Source: Elysia crispata
Lineage: Eukaryota > Mollusca > Gastropoda > Plakobranchidae
Assembly (NCBI GenBank): GCA_033675545.1
Contig: JAWDGP010000505.1
Location: forward strand, 336,501 to 400,500
Reading direction: 5' to 3'
DNA length: 64,000 nt
Below the pieces are notes generated by a model that saw nothing but the letters and a program-made list of their open reading frames with translations, was not told the origin of the DNA and made no database searches. Positions within the stretch are counted from its first letter, which is position 1, and each line of letters starts with the position of its first letter. Both the position numbers and the translations under genes were made by a program. Below, piece after piece: positions 12,302 to 23,533 of this stretch.

Positions 12302-13231
12302 AAGGAGAATGATGATGAGGCGGATGGTTATAAGGACAATGGTTATGAGGACGATGGTTATGAGGATGATGATTATGATGAGGAGGATGGTTATCAGGAT
12401 GATGATTATGAAGAGGACGGTTATGAGGATAATAATTATGATGAGGAGGATGGTTATGAGGATGATGATTATGATGAGGAGGACGGTTATGAGGATGATG
12501 ATTATTATGCGGAGGATGGTTATGAGGATGATTTTTATGATGAGGAGGATGGTTATGAGGATGATGATTATGATGAGGATAGTTATGAGGATGATGATTA
12601 TGAAGAAGAGGATGTTTATGAGGATGATGATGATGATAAGGAGGATGGTTATGAGGATGATGATGATGAGGAGGAGGATGGTTATGAGGATGATGATTAT
12701 GATGAGGAGGAGGATGGTTATGAGGATGATGATTATGATGAAGAGGATGGTTATGAGGATGATGATGATGATTATGAGGAGGATGAATATGAGGATAACG
12801 GTTATGATGAGGATGGTTATGAGGATGATGCTGATGATGATGAGGATGGTTATGAGGATGATGATTATGATGAGGAAGATGGTTATGAGGATGATGATTA
12901 TGATGAGGAGGATGGTTATGAGGATGATGATTATGATGAGGAGGATAGTTTTGAGGATGATCATTATGATGAGGACGGTTATGAGGACGTTGATTATAAG
13001 GAGGAGGACGGTTATGAGGATGATGATTATGATGAGGAGGACGGTTATGAGGATGATGATTCTGATGAATATAGTTATGAGGATGATGATTATGATGAGC
13101 ATTGTTATCAGGATGATGATTATGATGAGGAGAAGGACGGTTATGAGGATGATGATTATGATCAGGAGGATGGTTATGAGGATGATGATTATGATGAGGA
13201 TGGTTATGAGGATGATGATTATGATGATTTT

Positions 13232-13891
13232 TTGGGTTATGAGGATGATGATTATGATAATGAGGATGGTTATAAGGATGATGATTATGATGAGGATTGT
13301 TATGAGGATGATAATTATGACGAGGAGAAGGAGGGTTATGAGGATGATGATTATGATCAGGAGGATGGTTATGAGGATAATGATTATTATGAGGATGGTT
13401 ATGAGGATGATGATTTTGATGAGGAGGATGGTTATGAGGATAATGATTATGATGAGGATGGTTATGAGGATGATAATTATGAGGAGGAGGAAGTTTATGA
13501 GGATTATGATGATGATGAGGAGGATTGTTATGAGGATGATGATGAGGAGGAGGAGGATGGTTATGAGGATGATGATTATGATGAGGAGGAGGATGGTTAT
13601 GAGGATGATGATTATGGTGAAGAGGATGGTTATGAGGATGATGATGATGATGATGAAGAGGATGGTTATGAGGATAATGATTATGATGAGGATGGATATG
13701 AGGATGATTATGATGAGGAGAATAGTTATGAGGATGATGATTATGTTGAGGAGGAATGTTACGAGGATGATGATTATGATGAGGAGGATGGTTATGGGAT
13801 TGATGATTATGATGATGACGGTTATGAGGATGATGTTTATGATGAGGAGGATTGTTATGAGGATAATGATTATGATGAGGAGGATGGTTAA
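13232..13891 (+). CDS. Acidic repeat frame, short open segment
   Basis: Another acidic open stretch of about 219 codons with many variant residues (Cys, Lys, Asn, Gln, Val) within the DEDGYEDDDY pattern, ending in a TAA at 13889-13891. It is in the same phase as the unique tail. The region repeats a diagnostic group of variants (gagaaggacgg, then gatcaggagg, then ttattataagg or a close relative) also seen near 10320 and 14610, so it belongs to an older higher-order duplication. No own start or regulatory signal is apparent. Confidence 0.25.
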   Translation: MGYEDDDYDNEDGYKDDDYDEDCYEDDNYDEEKEGYEDDDYDQEDGYEDNDYYEDGYEDDDFDEEDGYEDNDYDEDGYEDDNYEEEEVYEDYDDDEEDCYEDDDEEEEDGYEDDDYDEEEDGYEDDDYGEEDGYEDDDDDDEEDGYEDNDYDEDGYEDDYDEENSYEDDDYVEEECYEDDDYDEEDGYGIDDYDDDGYEDDVYDEEDCYEDNDYDEEDG

Positions 13892-15424
13892 GAGAATAAT
13901 GATTTTGATGAGGAGGATGGTTATGAGGATAATGATGATGATGAGGATGGTTTTAAGGATGATAATTATGAGGAGGATGGTTACGAGGATGATGATTATG
14001 ATGAGGAGGATGCTTAGGAGATTGACGATTATGATGAGGACGGTTATGAGAATAATGATTATGATGAGGAGGATGGTTATGAGGATGATGATTATGATGA
14101 GGAGGATGGTTATGAGGATGATGATTATGATGAGGAGAATGGTTATGAGGATGATGATTATGATGAGGATGTTTATGAGGATGATGATTATGATGAGGAG
14201 GATGGTTATGAGGATGATGATTATGATGAGGAGGATGGTTATGAGGATGATGATTATGATGAGGAGGATGGTTATTAGGATGATGATTATGATGAGGATG
14301 TTTATGAGGATGATAATTATGATGAGGAGGATGGTTATGAGGATGATGATTAAGATGAGGAGGATGGTTATGAGGATGATGATTATGATGAGGATGGTGG
14401 TTATGAGGATGATGATTATGATCAGGAGGATGGTTATGAGGATGATGATTATGATGAGGAGGAAGGTTATGAAGGTAATGATTATGATGAGGAGGATGGT
14501 TATGAGGGTAATGATTATGATGAGGACGGATATGAAGATGATGATTATGACGAGGATAGTTATAAGGATAATTATTATGATGAGGATTGTTATCAGGATG
14601 ATGATGATTATGATGAGGAGAAGGACGGTTATGAGGATGATGATTATGATCAGGAGGATGGTTATGAGGATGATGATTATTATAAGGATGGTTATGAGGA
14701 TGATGATTTTGATGAGGAGGATGGTTACGAGGATTATGATTATGATGAAGAGGATGGTTTTGAGGATGATGATTATGATGAGGAGGATGGTTATGAGGAT
14801 GATGATTATGATGAAGAGGATGGTTTTGAGGATGATGATTATGATGAGGAGGATGGTTATGAGGATGATGATTATGATCAGGAGGATGGTTATGAGGATG
14901 ATGATTATGATGAGGAGGATTGTTATGAGGATAATGATAATGATGAGGAGGATGGTTATGAGGATGATGATTATGATGAGGATGGTTATGAGGATAATGA
15001 TTATGAGGATGATGATGATGATGATGAGGATGGTTATGAGGATGATGATTATGATGAGGATGGTTATGAGGATGATGATTATGAGGAGGATGGTTATGAG
15101 GATGATGATGATGATGAGGATGGTTATGAGGATGATGATTATGATGAGGATGGTTATGAGGATAATGATTATGATGAGGACGGTTATGAGGATGATGATT
15201 ATGATGAGGATGGTTATGAGGATGATGATTATGATGAGGAGGATGGTTATGAGGATGATGATTATGAGGAGGGTGGTTATAAGGATGATGATTATGATGA
15301 GGATGGTTATGAGGATGATGATTATGATGAGGATGGTTATGAGGATGATGATTATGAGGAGGATGGTTATGAGGATAATGATGATGAGGAGGATGTTTTA
15401 TGAGGAGGAGGATGATTATGATGT

Positions 15425-15547
15425 GGTTATGAGGATGATGATAATGATGATGATTATTTTTATTATAAAGATGATGATGACCCCCAATACAAGAACATGG
15501 AAGGCGATATCTTCTACGAATGGGACGAAATTACGGACTTCGATTAG
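15425..15547 (+). CDS. Unique C-terminal tail of the acidic repeat protein
   Basis: The right edge of the array passes, without a break in phase over the last 41 codons, into non-repetitive sequence. It starts with a last repeat-like GYEDDDNDDDYFYYKDDDD and ends with PQYKNMEGDIFYEWDEITDFD minus nothing further before the TAG at 15545-15547. The unique part keeps the acidic and tyrosine-rich theme but uses ordinary, often C-ending codons (GAC, TAC, AAC, GGC, ATC, TTC), unlike the array. That is what a real C-terminus grown by internal repeat expansion would look like. Just upstream, at 15419-15421, the same phase has a TGA; a short deletion in the adjoining unit puts the preceding acidic residues in another phase. 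So the present copy is frameshifted at the junction or the assembly is wrong there. Confidence 0.5.
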   Translation, partial: GYEDDDNDDDYFYYKDDDDPQYKNMEGDIFYEWDEITDFD

Positions 15548-15840
15548 AATTTCATGATCAAGGAGAACAAAAAACAAGAACTTAAATTTGAACAACGAAA
15601 TCAAGGGCATTAAAAACAAAGACGCCGAAAACGAAGACTTTCCCAATGAGGATAAACGCAAGATAAAAGCAAGGACTAAAACAAGATCAGCAAAAACTAA
15701 GACGACGAAAGCGAGGAATTTAAAACTGGGATAAAAGCAAGGTCCGAGACAAGGTCCACAAAAACAAGGACTCGAAAACGAAGACCAAGACAAGAAAGAA
15801 AACAAGAATTACCAAAACGAGGACTTTAAAATTGAGATAA
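15548..15840 (+). repeat. Degenerate lysine-rich repeat after the acidic tail
   Basis: Imperfect copies of a module containing gataaaagcaagg, then acaagatca or acaaggtcc, then aaaactaag or aaaacaagg, then cgaaaacgaagac recur two to three times. The phase from 15558 is open to a TAA near 15732 and reads as a Lys/Arg/Asn-rich peptide, but it has no start codon. Whether this is 3' UTR, an eroded basic coding repeat or unrelated is not clear. Its place directly after an acidic gene end is recorded because of the charge contrast. Confidence 0.45.
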
Positions 15841-15925
15841 AATCGTTGATGATTCTAATTGGCAGGAAAATGATGCTCAGAGTGGTAGAGGAGATAGATA
15901 AAATCTATAGAGAAGAAAATAATGC

Positions 15926-16172
15926 GTGGCTATCTACATGATGAGAAAGGGGAGGTTAATTGTGATAATTGTGATCATGTTGCTTGTGGTGGTGATGATG
16001 GCAAAGATGATGCTGAAGATGATGAGGATGGTGATAATGATGGTGGATGTTGTTATCATGATAATGGTGAGAAGTAATGATTGTGAGTGTGGTGGTTTTG
16101 ATGGTGATAATGATGAGGAGTAGCACCGAGGCGGCGGTGGTAGTTGTGATGATGTTGGTGATGATGGTGGTA

Positions 16173-16245
<73 letters not shown>

Positions 16246-16320
16246 GGTGCATGAGGATGATGATAATGATAAAAATCATTATGCTGGTGAAAATACAGCA
16301 TTCGGTAAGCATGTAAATGA
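15926..16320. repeat. GAT-rich island with (GAT)n microsatellite
   Basis: A GAT/GTG-rich stretch culminates in an uninterrupted (GAT)n run of about 25 units at roughly 16166-16243. Both strands are open in several frames (poly-Met forward, poly-His or poly-Ile reverse) only because the run lacks stops. It may be an outlying slip product of the same trinucleotide that seeded the large array 500 bp upstream, or an independent microsatellite. Confidence 0.85.
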
Positions 16321-16516
16321 GCCTCTACACCCTTAAAAACACGTGTAAAAGGTAAATTAAAACCAATCGCGTTCAGTAGCATCAATTTTCTACTTTGAAT
16401 GTTGTGTAGGAATGTGAGGTACGAAGCCTCACTTGCTTCGGAAGATATTGATCTTTCGCAGAGACTATAAAAAAAGAATCTCTATCAGTAGCATTGTGGC
16501 TCTGAAAAAAAATTGA

Positions 16517-17040
16517 TTTTATGAAAATGTGAATTTTAAGATATCTGGACCCCTACAATTAAGGAGCAAATACCGAATTAAAAACAAAAGCAAAAAATTC
16601 AAAATCCCTAGTGCAATCAGGCTAGCAGACGGAAAGAGACGCCTTACCTTCTCTTTTTACAGGCTAGCCCTGCCCTGTTTATTTCATGAATATGTGAACT
16701 ATCTGGGCCCCTCCAATAAAGGAGCTAAAATAGGATTAAAAACAAAAAAAAAATTAAATCCCTACTGCGCATCAGGCTGGGGGACGGAAAGATACGCCTT
16801 ACCCTCTCTTTTTACAGGCTAGCCCTGCCCTTCTACGGAAAAAATCACTGCGGCCCATTAGACTCAAGAGGTAAAGATGCTTCACTTGTTTATTTTATGA
16901 AAATGTGAATTTTTAAAAAATATCTGGAACCCTAAGATCAAGGAGCTACAATAGAATTAAAAAAAAAATCCCTAGTGCCGTCAGGCTAGCGGACGGAAAA
17001 AGACGCCTTAACCTCTCTTTTAACAGGCTAGTCCTGCCCC
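16517..17040. repeat. Three diverged copies of a ~150-170 bp tandem repeat
   Basis: Copies begin near 16517, 16675 and 16885. Each contains a ttatgaaaatgtgaa-like start, a ctggacccct or ctgggcccct motif, an aaggagc motif, a poly-A stretch, a caggctagc or caggctggg motif, gacggaaa, and a closing ctctttttacaggctagccctgcc. They differ by many substitutions and small gaps. A 97-codon open frame across the first two copies has no recognisable protein signature and is treated as chance. Confidence 0.8.
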
Positions 17041-18835
17041 GCTACCGAAAATCCTTACTACACATCAGGCTCAAGAGATAGAGAGAAAAAGATACTTCAA
17101 CTTTTTGTTTTAATACGTAAGCAATTTTCGATTTTGAAACTAAGTTCTCAGAATTCATTAGCCGCCTGTAAGCCCCAGGAAATCACAATAACCGAAGTTA
17201 ACTGCAAAATTAATAGAAATCTTTATGACAGAATGTGCGTTCAGCGCTCCCTAGAAATTGAATAATCACTTGAGTATTTTTATCGTTCTAGTGATTGGTT
17301 GATCTATTGAGCATAGGAACTGAAATGAAAGTTTATATTACATGACATCAGTGTTTGTTCGTGTATCCTCAGTATGGTTATCCGTGAAAACCAAGCAAAA
17401 TACATGTTGGATTCACAATACCGACTGGCGTAGAGAAGGATGTTGACAGAGGCCTCATGTGGCCACTATGTACGGAAGCCATTGCTATATGAAGTCCACT
17501 TTACCAGAGGTGAGAGAAAAGAGACAGAGAAACAGGATCGAGGAAAGACAAACATGCCCTTCCCACCAGAGGTGGCCTTGGCTACACTAGCCTACATGCT
17601 TTCAGTTTCCAGAAGGGAAAGTGTAGTGTATGTCCTTTATTCTGGACCAAAATGGATTTCCTCTGACATCGTCACAACCATCAGCCATCTGACAATCATC
17701 ACACTGTCAAGATGAGCGCACCATGAACGTTGGTTCTGTGCTGAGATGTTTTGAAAAAAAAATCAAACTAAACTGAATAATTGTAGTGAACCAGGAGCAT
17801 TAGTGAAGTTGAGCCACGGATGATATTCATACGAAAAGAACGGGATAAAAAACAAAATGAGTAGCTGCTCTTAATGTAACTAACACGTGAGGAAATGGGC
17901 GGGACGAGGGCACTCAGACTTTGAGGGAGTTGAAAGATCTTTTAATTCAAACTAAGGTAATTGAGATAAAAATATAAACATTTTTTTTGCAGCACTGGAT
18001 CAAAAATTCGGAGAAATCTGGACGAAAGAAGTTAAATCACATACAAAAGAAGTAAAGTGTTGGTGTCTTAAAGGAAAGTTATTTGGGACAACACTTTCTT
18101 CAATCAGTGTGATTTAATGCTCGATGAAAGCTGGCCTGTCAATTCGGCCTATTTGTATACAAACAAAATAGAATGATTTTCCAGTAGTAATTGTATTTGT
18201 CTATTGTACGTCCACTAAAAAATCATGTCCTCATTATGTTTTGCTCCTTGAGATTCGAATATCTTCAGTCCATCTTTATCCTGGGTGCAAGACGGATAAA
18301 GAAATCCTTGAGTGAATGAAAACGAATAATCAACAGATCTTATAAGGTTAAAAAAATTCATCAAAATTAAGGTTCCCATCTTGGTTATGATTTAAAGTTT
18401 CTTGATACCTTCGAAACGAGAAAAGGTAGATTTAGGCCTCACCAATTCCTTTTGCATTGAGTGCAAGCGCATGGCCACACGCTGTGACATGTTTTGAAGA
18501 GAGATAGTGTGCGAGATTTTTAGTGCTGCAGTAAAATTCAGGCACAATTTTTTTAGGGTTTAACTGAGACTTGCACCAAAAAAAAAAAAAAAGAGGAATT
18601 AAACCTGGCGCTCCTCAAATTGGTACCACATGGGGAAAAGGTGCAGGTAAAGTGACTCCACTCTGCACTTTATTAGAGAGGAGAAGAATAGACCTTCCGC
18701 AAAAATTCTCACAACCAAGGAGGATGTAACCATGATAGACACATAATTATGTTCTACCTCCTAAATACAGACAAGGCGGTAACCATAATATAAAGAATAC
18801 CTTTACAGAATTTTTTTTTACTTTACAACTTACAA
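17041..18835. other. No gene recognised
   Basis: About 1.8 kb of mixed sequence, slightly GC-richer near 17.4-17.7 kb. A 91-codon plus-strand frame at 17440-17715 shows no domain, signal peptide or repeat and no convincing splice sites. I see no RNA gene or clear mobile-element ends. Confidence 0.6.
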
Positions 18836-18839
18836 CTTC

Positions 18840-20090
18840 AGAGACGAAATGTGAGGAGCTCAGCAATCCAATAACCACCACAGAAGTCAGGAACAGCATC
18901 AATAGGCTAAATAACGGGCGCGTAACAACAAATACCTAAAATATACATCCAGCGGAATTGATGAACAGGTTGCTCACATCTTAAAATAAAACATTTTGAG
19001 GTACATGAGCATCTTAACATCAACCAGGAAAACCCAAGTGAGACCATTATGCTAACGCGATCCATAAAGTATTTTCCACTGAAGCTCTCATTCGCATACG
19101 ACCAAAGGTTAAAAACCATATCTCTCACAGTCAAACCGGTTTCAGACCAAACCGCAGCACATCAGACATAGTATGAGCTCACCGATGGCTTACAGCCAAA
19201 GTTCTAAACTCGAACCAACTGTGTTTAAACATTACAGGGTTAGACGTGTCTGTAGCGTTTTACACCGCGAGTAGAAGCCGTCAGTGAGAAACGCTTAAAG
19301 ATATAATAGAAGAAGAAGAGCTGCTCATTATCCAATTCCTTCAAAGTGGAAAAACTTTTAGAAGTGAAAGGTTGCAATAATCGAATTTACGATCACTACT
19401 GGCACGTCGGAAAGGGGGAGAGGAGACAGCCTAAGCTCCGTACTTTTTTTTAAGTTGTAAGAGAAGCAGAAAATACCAACGAGCATTCCTACAGATGTTA
19501 TATACGCTGACGACATCAATTTCATAGGGGACGACCCACTCAATGCAAGAGAACTAGAAGTTATCCTTTACAACAGTGAAGAAGATAGAGCATCGGAAAC
19601 ACCTGTCAACTGTATCACTGCACAAAATACAACTATATGGAACAGGGGAGACAGGATGAAACAAAAGACAAGGATCAAGCTTTACAACAACTTGATTTAG
19701 GTTCATAGTCTTATAAAACTGTGGCACCTGGGCCATACCAATAATAAATAATGTCATCCATCACCGACCAAAACTTTCAAACCAATAAAAGCTATGAAAT
19801 TCCCCTGTGGTTCCAAAGTTTTGATTATAGATGGAGGCTTCTTCGACATGTCCTAAGAAGTTCATCTATCCCAGCTTATGTCGCTATAAGCTTCTATTTT
19901 CCTGGACAATGAAAACAGATGGAGGGGCGGACCGCTCACAATGCTCCAACTAAAACTAAACAACGATCTGAAAAGAGTCCAAAATGAAAACTTTAGGCTA
20001 GAGACAAGCACAGAACCTGTAAAAGTTAAAAGCTGTCACCGCGGACTTAAAAACAAAAGCTAAAGCTGCGAGGTCGGGTGACATTGCTGG
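18840..20090 (+). mobile_element. Non-LTR (LINE) retrotransposon fragment, reverse transcriptase
   Basis: Reading across three forward phases gives the order of blocks typical of a LINE reverse transcriptase. A TTTEVRNSINRLNNGR segment lies near 18880. The fingers motif follows as TGFRPNRSTSDI near 19130-19175. A degraded DVSVAFYT block is near 19240. The catalytic YADD sits at 19503-19514, followed by INFIGDD. Near 19830-19900 there is a C-terminal RWRLLRHVLRSSSIP-type segment. Stop codons and frameshifts separate the blocks, so it is dead. No endonuclease domain, poly-A end or target-site duplication was found. The subfamily is not assigned. Confidence 0.85.
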
Positions 20091-23000
20091 TGAGACTGTG
20101 CTGAATGAAATGAAATACTTCACAAGACTAGGAATTAATAATCTCAAGAATTAAAAACATACTTTATCTTCAATCTTTCTTATGATTATTAGAAAACAAT
20201 ATTTCCACTCTCTTTTCATTAATCTCATTGAAAATTTTAAACACCCTAGAATCAAATCCTAACCTGAAGCTTCATCCATGTGGCTACTTTCGTTGTTTGC
20301 AACAAGACTCTTTGAGTTAACGACATGATCTTTGAATATTTTTGTAAAATTAAATATGAGGTTGCTTCACTGATGGATAGTCACGGGATGTGGAGATTCA
20401 ACATGCAAGGATAGTCACAAATGGATGCTGTCAATTCACATTGTACTAGCTATACATTTCAGTAAAAAGTCGAACATGATGTAGGCCTACATTATAATTA
20501 TATAAACATTTCATTCTTTTTAATGCAGCCTTCAGTCTTGACAAGGGCAGGTTAGTAAACATGCAAGGGCAGAAGCATGATTTGACTGATACATCAGTGA
20601 AAGCTAAACTCGTTGTAGTGTTTTTTGAAAAAAATCAACAATTTTCAGGTCGTTTAAAATAGTAAATCGTAATATATTTCTTTGAAGCTTCATTTGTGAT
20701 ACGCAATGCCGAGCCTTTTTTTTTTCGCCCCTTTGAAAAATTATATCTTTTCTTTACATCTCAAGTCAAAAGTAAATTCCACCCTAATTCGAAATTTGTC
20801 TTAATTTGTTATAAGAAATTCCTGAACAAGCTAAACTAAACTGCATTCTTATTATACCTGTCCTTAAGTTTATCCTGTCTGTTCCAATGTACTTTACACC
20901 ACATTAAACTTTGTAGGCCTTTTATCCTTTGAGTAAAACAAGAATATGCGGATATTTATCTGCCAATAGAGAATCAGAAAAAAGTATTAAGCGTTAAATG
21001 TGGAAGTTACAGTAGTATTGCGTTTTGAGAGAACTCAGACACGATTTACGAGAGAATGCTTTGAGGACACGTCCACACTTAGCGTTGTGCAGCAGAAAAG
21101 GTTGGGAGGATTAACTGATTGTAATGTCAGACTCTAAAGATGGAAAGTTTGAAAGAAGTTTTTAGGAAAATCGTGAAGAAACTAGGCCTATTAGCGGCAT
21201 TGTGAAATTAGTCGCAAAAAAGCACGTAGATACTACATACGGAGAGGGAGGAACAAAATTTAATATTCGACTGTATTTTAACAACAAAGAGAAATCAACT
21301 TTTATGATTTAACGACACCGAGAGAACAGCCGCCACCATTGACATTGAGCGATACAAACCGAGAAACGCTATTGTAAACTTTCATATAAAAAATCAGATA
21401 GAAAAATCATGTTTCATTATACACGAGTGCATAATTATGCTCGTTGGAAGAAGGTTTCGTTCAAAGACATGATCTAAACACTTTTATTTTCGAGATGCCA
21501 TCAGATGTAAAGTCTCGTTACTCTTGACATGAAAGAAATCCATCTTTTGACTGACCACTGCAGATAACTTGAAATAAAAGTAAAATCTTCAATGCCAAAC
21601 TCCAAGACAACAGCGTCTATAATCATCAACCTGTTTTTTTTTTACGGACGATATACCAATTTTTTTTTTACATATCGCCTACATAGCTATCCACATTCTT
21701 TGCGGTCAGCAACGTCAATAAGTAATGTTTGGAAACAATACGTGAAGGAAATAAAGAACAAACTCGGCTGCATGTAGAGTTAGAGCGTATTATCCTCAAA
21801 ACCAGCTTTGGAAAGCCGTACACCTCAACAACAAGACGTGATCAAGGAATAATAGATGACCATTTTAGTTATGATCAGATGAAGAAATCAAGAAATATGG
21901 TTGACTGTGCAGACCAAAATCACAATGAGCTTTGTGCCGGACGCAGTTAAATTTTTTTTTAAATAGTAAAGTCGCTTTCTTGAGAAAAATGTTGAGCTCA
22001 AGAAGAAAGATTTTCATTGGAAGGTTCATCCAATGTGCATTTTGATGGGAAAGAAAAGCCAATTTTTTCACAGAATGGAACTTTTCAATACTTTTGAGAG
22101 CCATTCTTTGTTTTGTTTTGCATTTTGTTTTTTTAAAGCAGTGTTAAGAAGCTTTCAAGAGAACAATAAGAAAAAAATTTATTGATTGGTTCATCCAATT
22201 TGCATGATGTGAAAGAATTTTTCAATAATACTAAGAACCATACTTTGGTGGTTTTTTTTTTGTTTTTGTTTTGTTTTATTTTGTTTTTGTATTGCAACTG
22301 TTTTTGATGTATTGCATCTGTTGCTTTTGCTGGGGTGTGTACTGCCGTTGATACGACTGTTTTGTTGTTTGCTTTTTCTTTCAGTTGTTTTGAATTTATA
22401 AAGCAGTTAATGAAGTTTGCCAACTGCTTTTTATCTCAGATTTGTTGCTTGTAAATGTTGCCAGCTTGACTTAGTGTCCAAACTAGAAAAACATCCAGAG
22501 GCTCCTAAGTTCAAAAGAGCTTGGAGAGTGTGACTGATTTTTTTTCTAGCCTTGGTAGTATTTTGTGGTACCCACATTCTCTGTCGATAAAGAGATCAGA
22601 CTGCTAGTGGAGAAAACCCCGGATTTTTTGCGGATTCTTCTGGTGTTATCTCACACAATCATTCCAAATCGAAATGAGTGCATGAAAGAAGAAACTAAAT
22701 TTTCCGTTTTTAATTCACATAGAGGTGGGAGCTAAACAGTTTAGCCCAATCATTTCGTTTGAAATGACATGTTGTTGACATACAATTTAGGAGCTATTTT
22801 TCCCATTATAAATTTCTGGAGCAGTAAATATTTCGTGTTGCGGCATTGCCTGATTTAGTTTTTATCGTATTTTATCTTTCGTATTTTGTGTCAATTTTTG
22901 TAGGCTGTTATTAGTTGTAACTGTGTTAGGATGTAGTTGAATTTGCCTCATAATCAGTCCAAAAGATTTCTCCGAATTTATTTCTACATTTCTTTACATC

Positions 23001-23352
23001 ACTCTGCTTAAAGATACTAATTTGAAATGGATTTTTTCCGGACTATCTTATGTAACCAGTTTCCAGCAATTTAATAAAGTTTTTGAAATAATGTTGAAAG
23101 GAAACCTTTCCTTGGTTCCAAATTGTCTTCCATGGTGCTCAGCTCTTTTTACTATTTTACTACAGTAAGCTGAGTACACTAAAGTTATGTGATTAATATT
23201 ACAATTTTGTCTGTTATTTAGACTGTTTGTGAGGCATTTTTTCATTGGCAACATCATACCTGTATTTGGCGATGGGAATTAGAGGGTCGGGGAAAGGGGA
23301 AGCGGGTGGGAGGGGGAAGTTAGCGCATATTAGGGATAGGGGAGGGGAGGGG
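20091..23352. other. AT-rich spacer, no gene recognised
   Basis: No coding pattern is convincing. Around 21960-22420 two diverged copies of a ~180-bp segment lie in tandem; both have ggttcatccaat, a ttcaata block, an agaaccat or agagccat block and a T-rich TTTTGTTTT tail. Short open frames here (60-98 codons) have low-complexity or AT-driven composition. Confidence 0.55.
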
Positions 23353-23478
23353 GTGCTAGGGATATGGGAAGAGGTGCTAGGGATATGGGAAGAGGTGCTA
23401 GGGATATGGGAAGAGGTGCTAGGGATATGGGAAGAGGTGCTAGGGATATGGGAAGAGGTGCTAGGGATATGGGTATGG
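23353..23478. repeat. 21-bp minisatellite, 6 copies
   Basis: Six head-to-tail copies of gtgctagggatatgggaagag, nearly identical, the last ending in gggtatgg. In one frame it would read as a seven-residue EVLGIWE repeat and on the other strand as IPSTSSH, but flanks have no coding support. Confidence 0.95.
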
Positions 23479-23533
23479 GTGAAGGTTGCAATCTCAAAAG
23501 CCTCCTTCAAAGGAAGAGCTCATTTTTTTTTAA

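Larger units (their letters stand above)
1..15424 (+). repeat. Giant tandem array, 30/33-bp acidic-coding unit
   Basis: The stretch is made almost entirely of a unit built from GAT, GAG, GGT and TAT codons, 30 bp or 33 bp long; the longer form has one extra GAG or GAT. I estimate 470-500 units. In one forward frame the unit reads as the 10-mer DEDGYEDDDY or the 11-mer DEEDGYEDDDY. A second forward frame is open and reads Met/Arg/Ile/Val. Two antisense frames are also open, one Ile/Leu-rich and one His/Pro/Asn-rich. Units are near-identical from about 3.9 to 7.2 kb and much more varied after 7.8 kb. The left edge lies outside the window. The forward strand has almost no cytosine. It could be a pure satellite, but the coding-like tail at its right end argues that it arose inside a gene. 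Confidence 0.97.

Noticed and set aside
15416-15805. Minus-strand 129-codon frame rich in Phe/Leu/Ser at the array edge
   Set aside because: Low-complexity complement of A-rich repeats, running into the antisense of the array; no domain or start context.
16056-16385. Poly-His minus-strand frame
   Set aside because: Direct product of the (GAT)n microsatellite.
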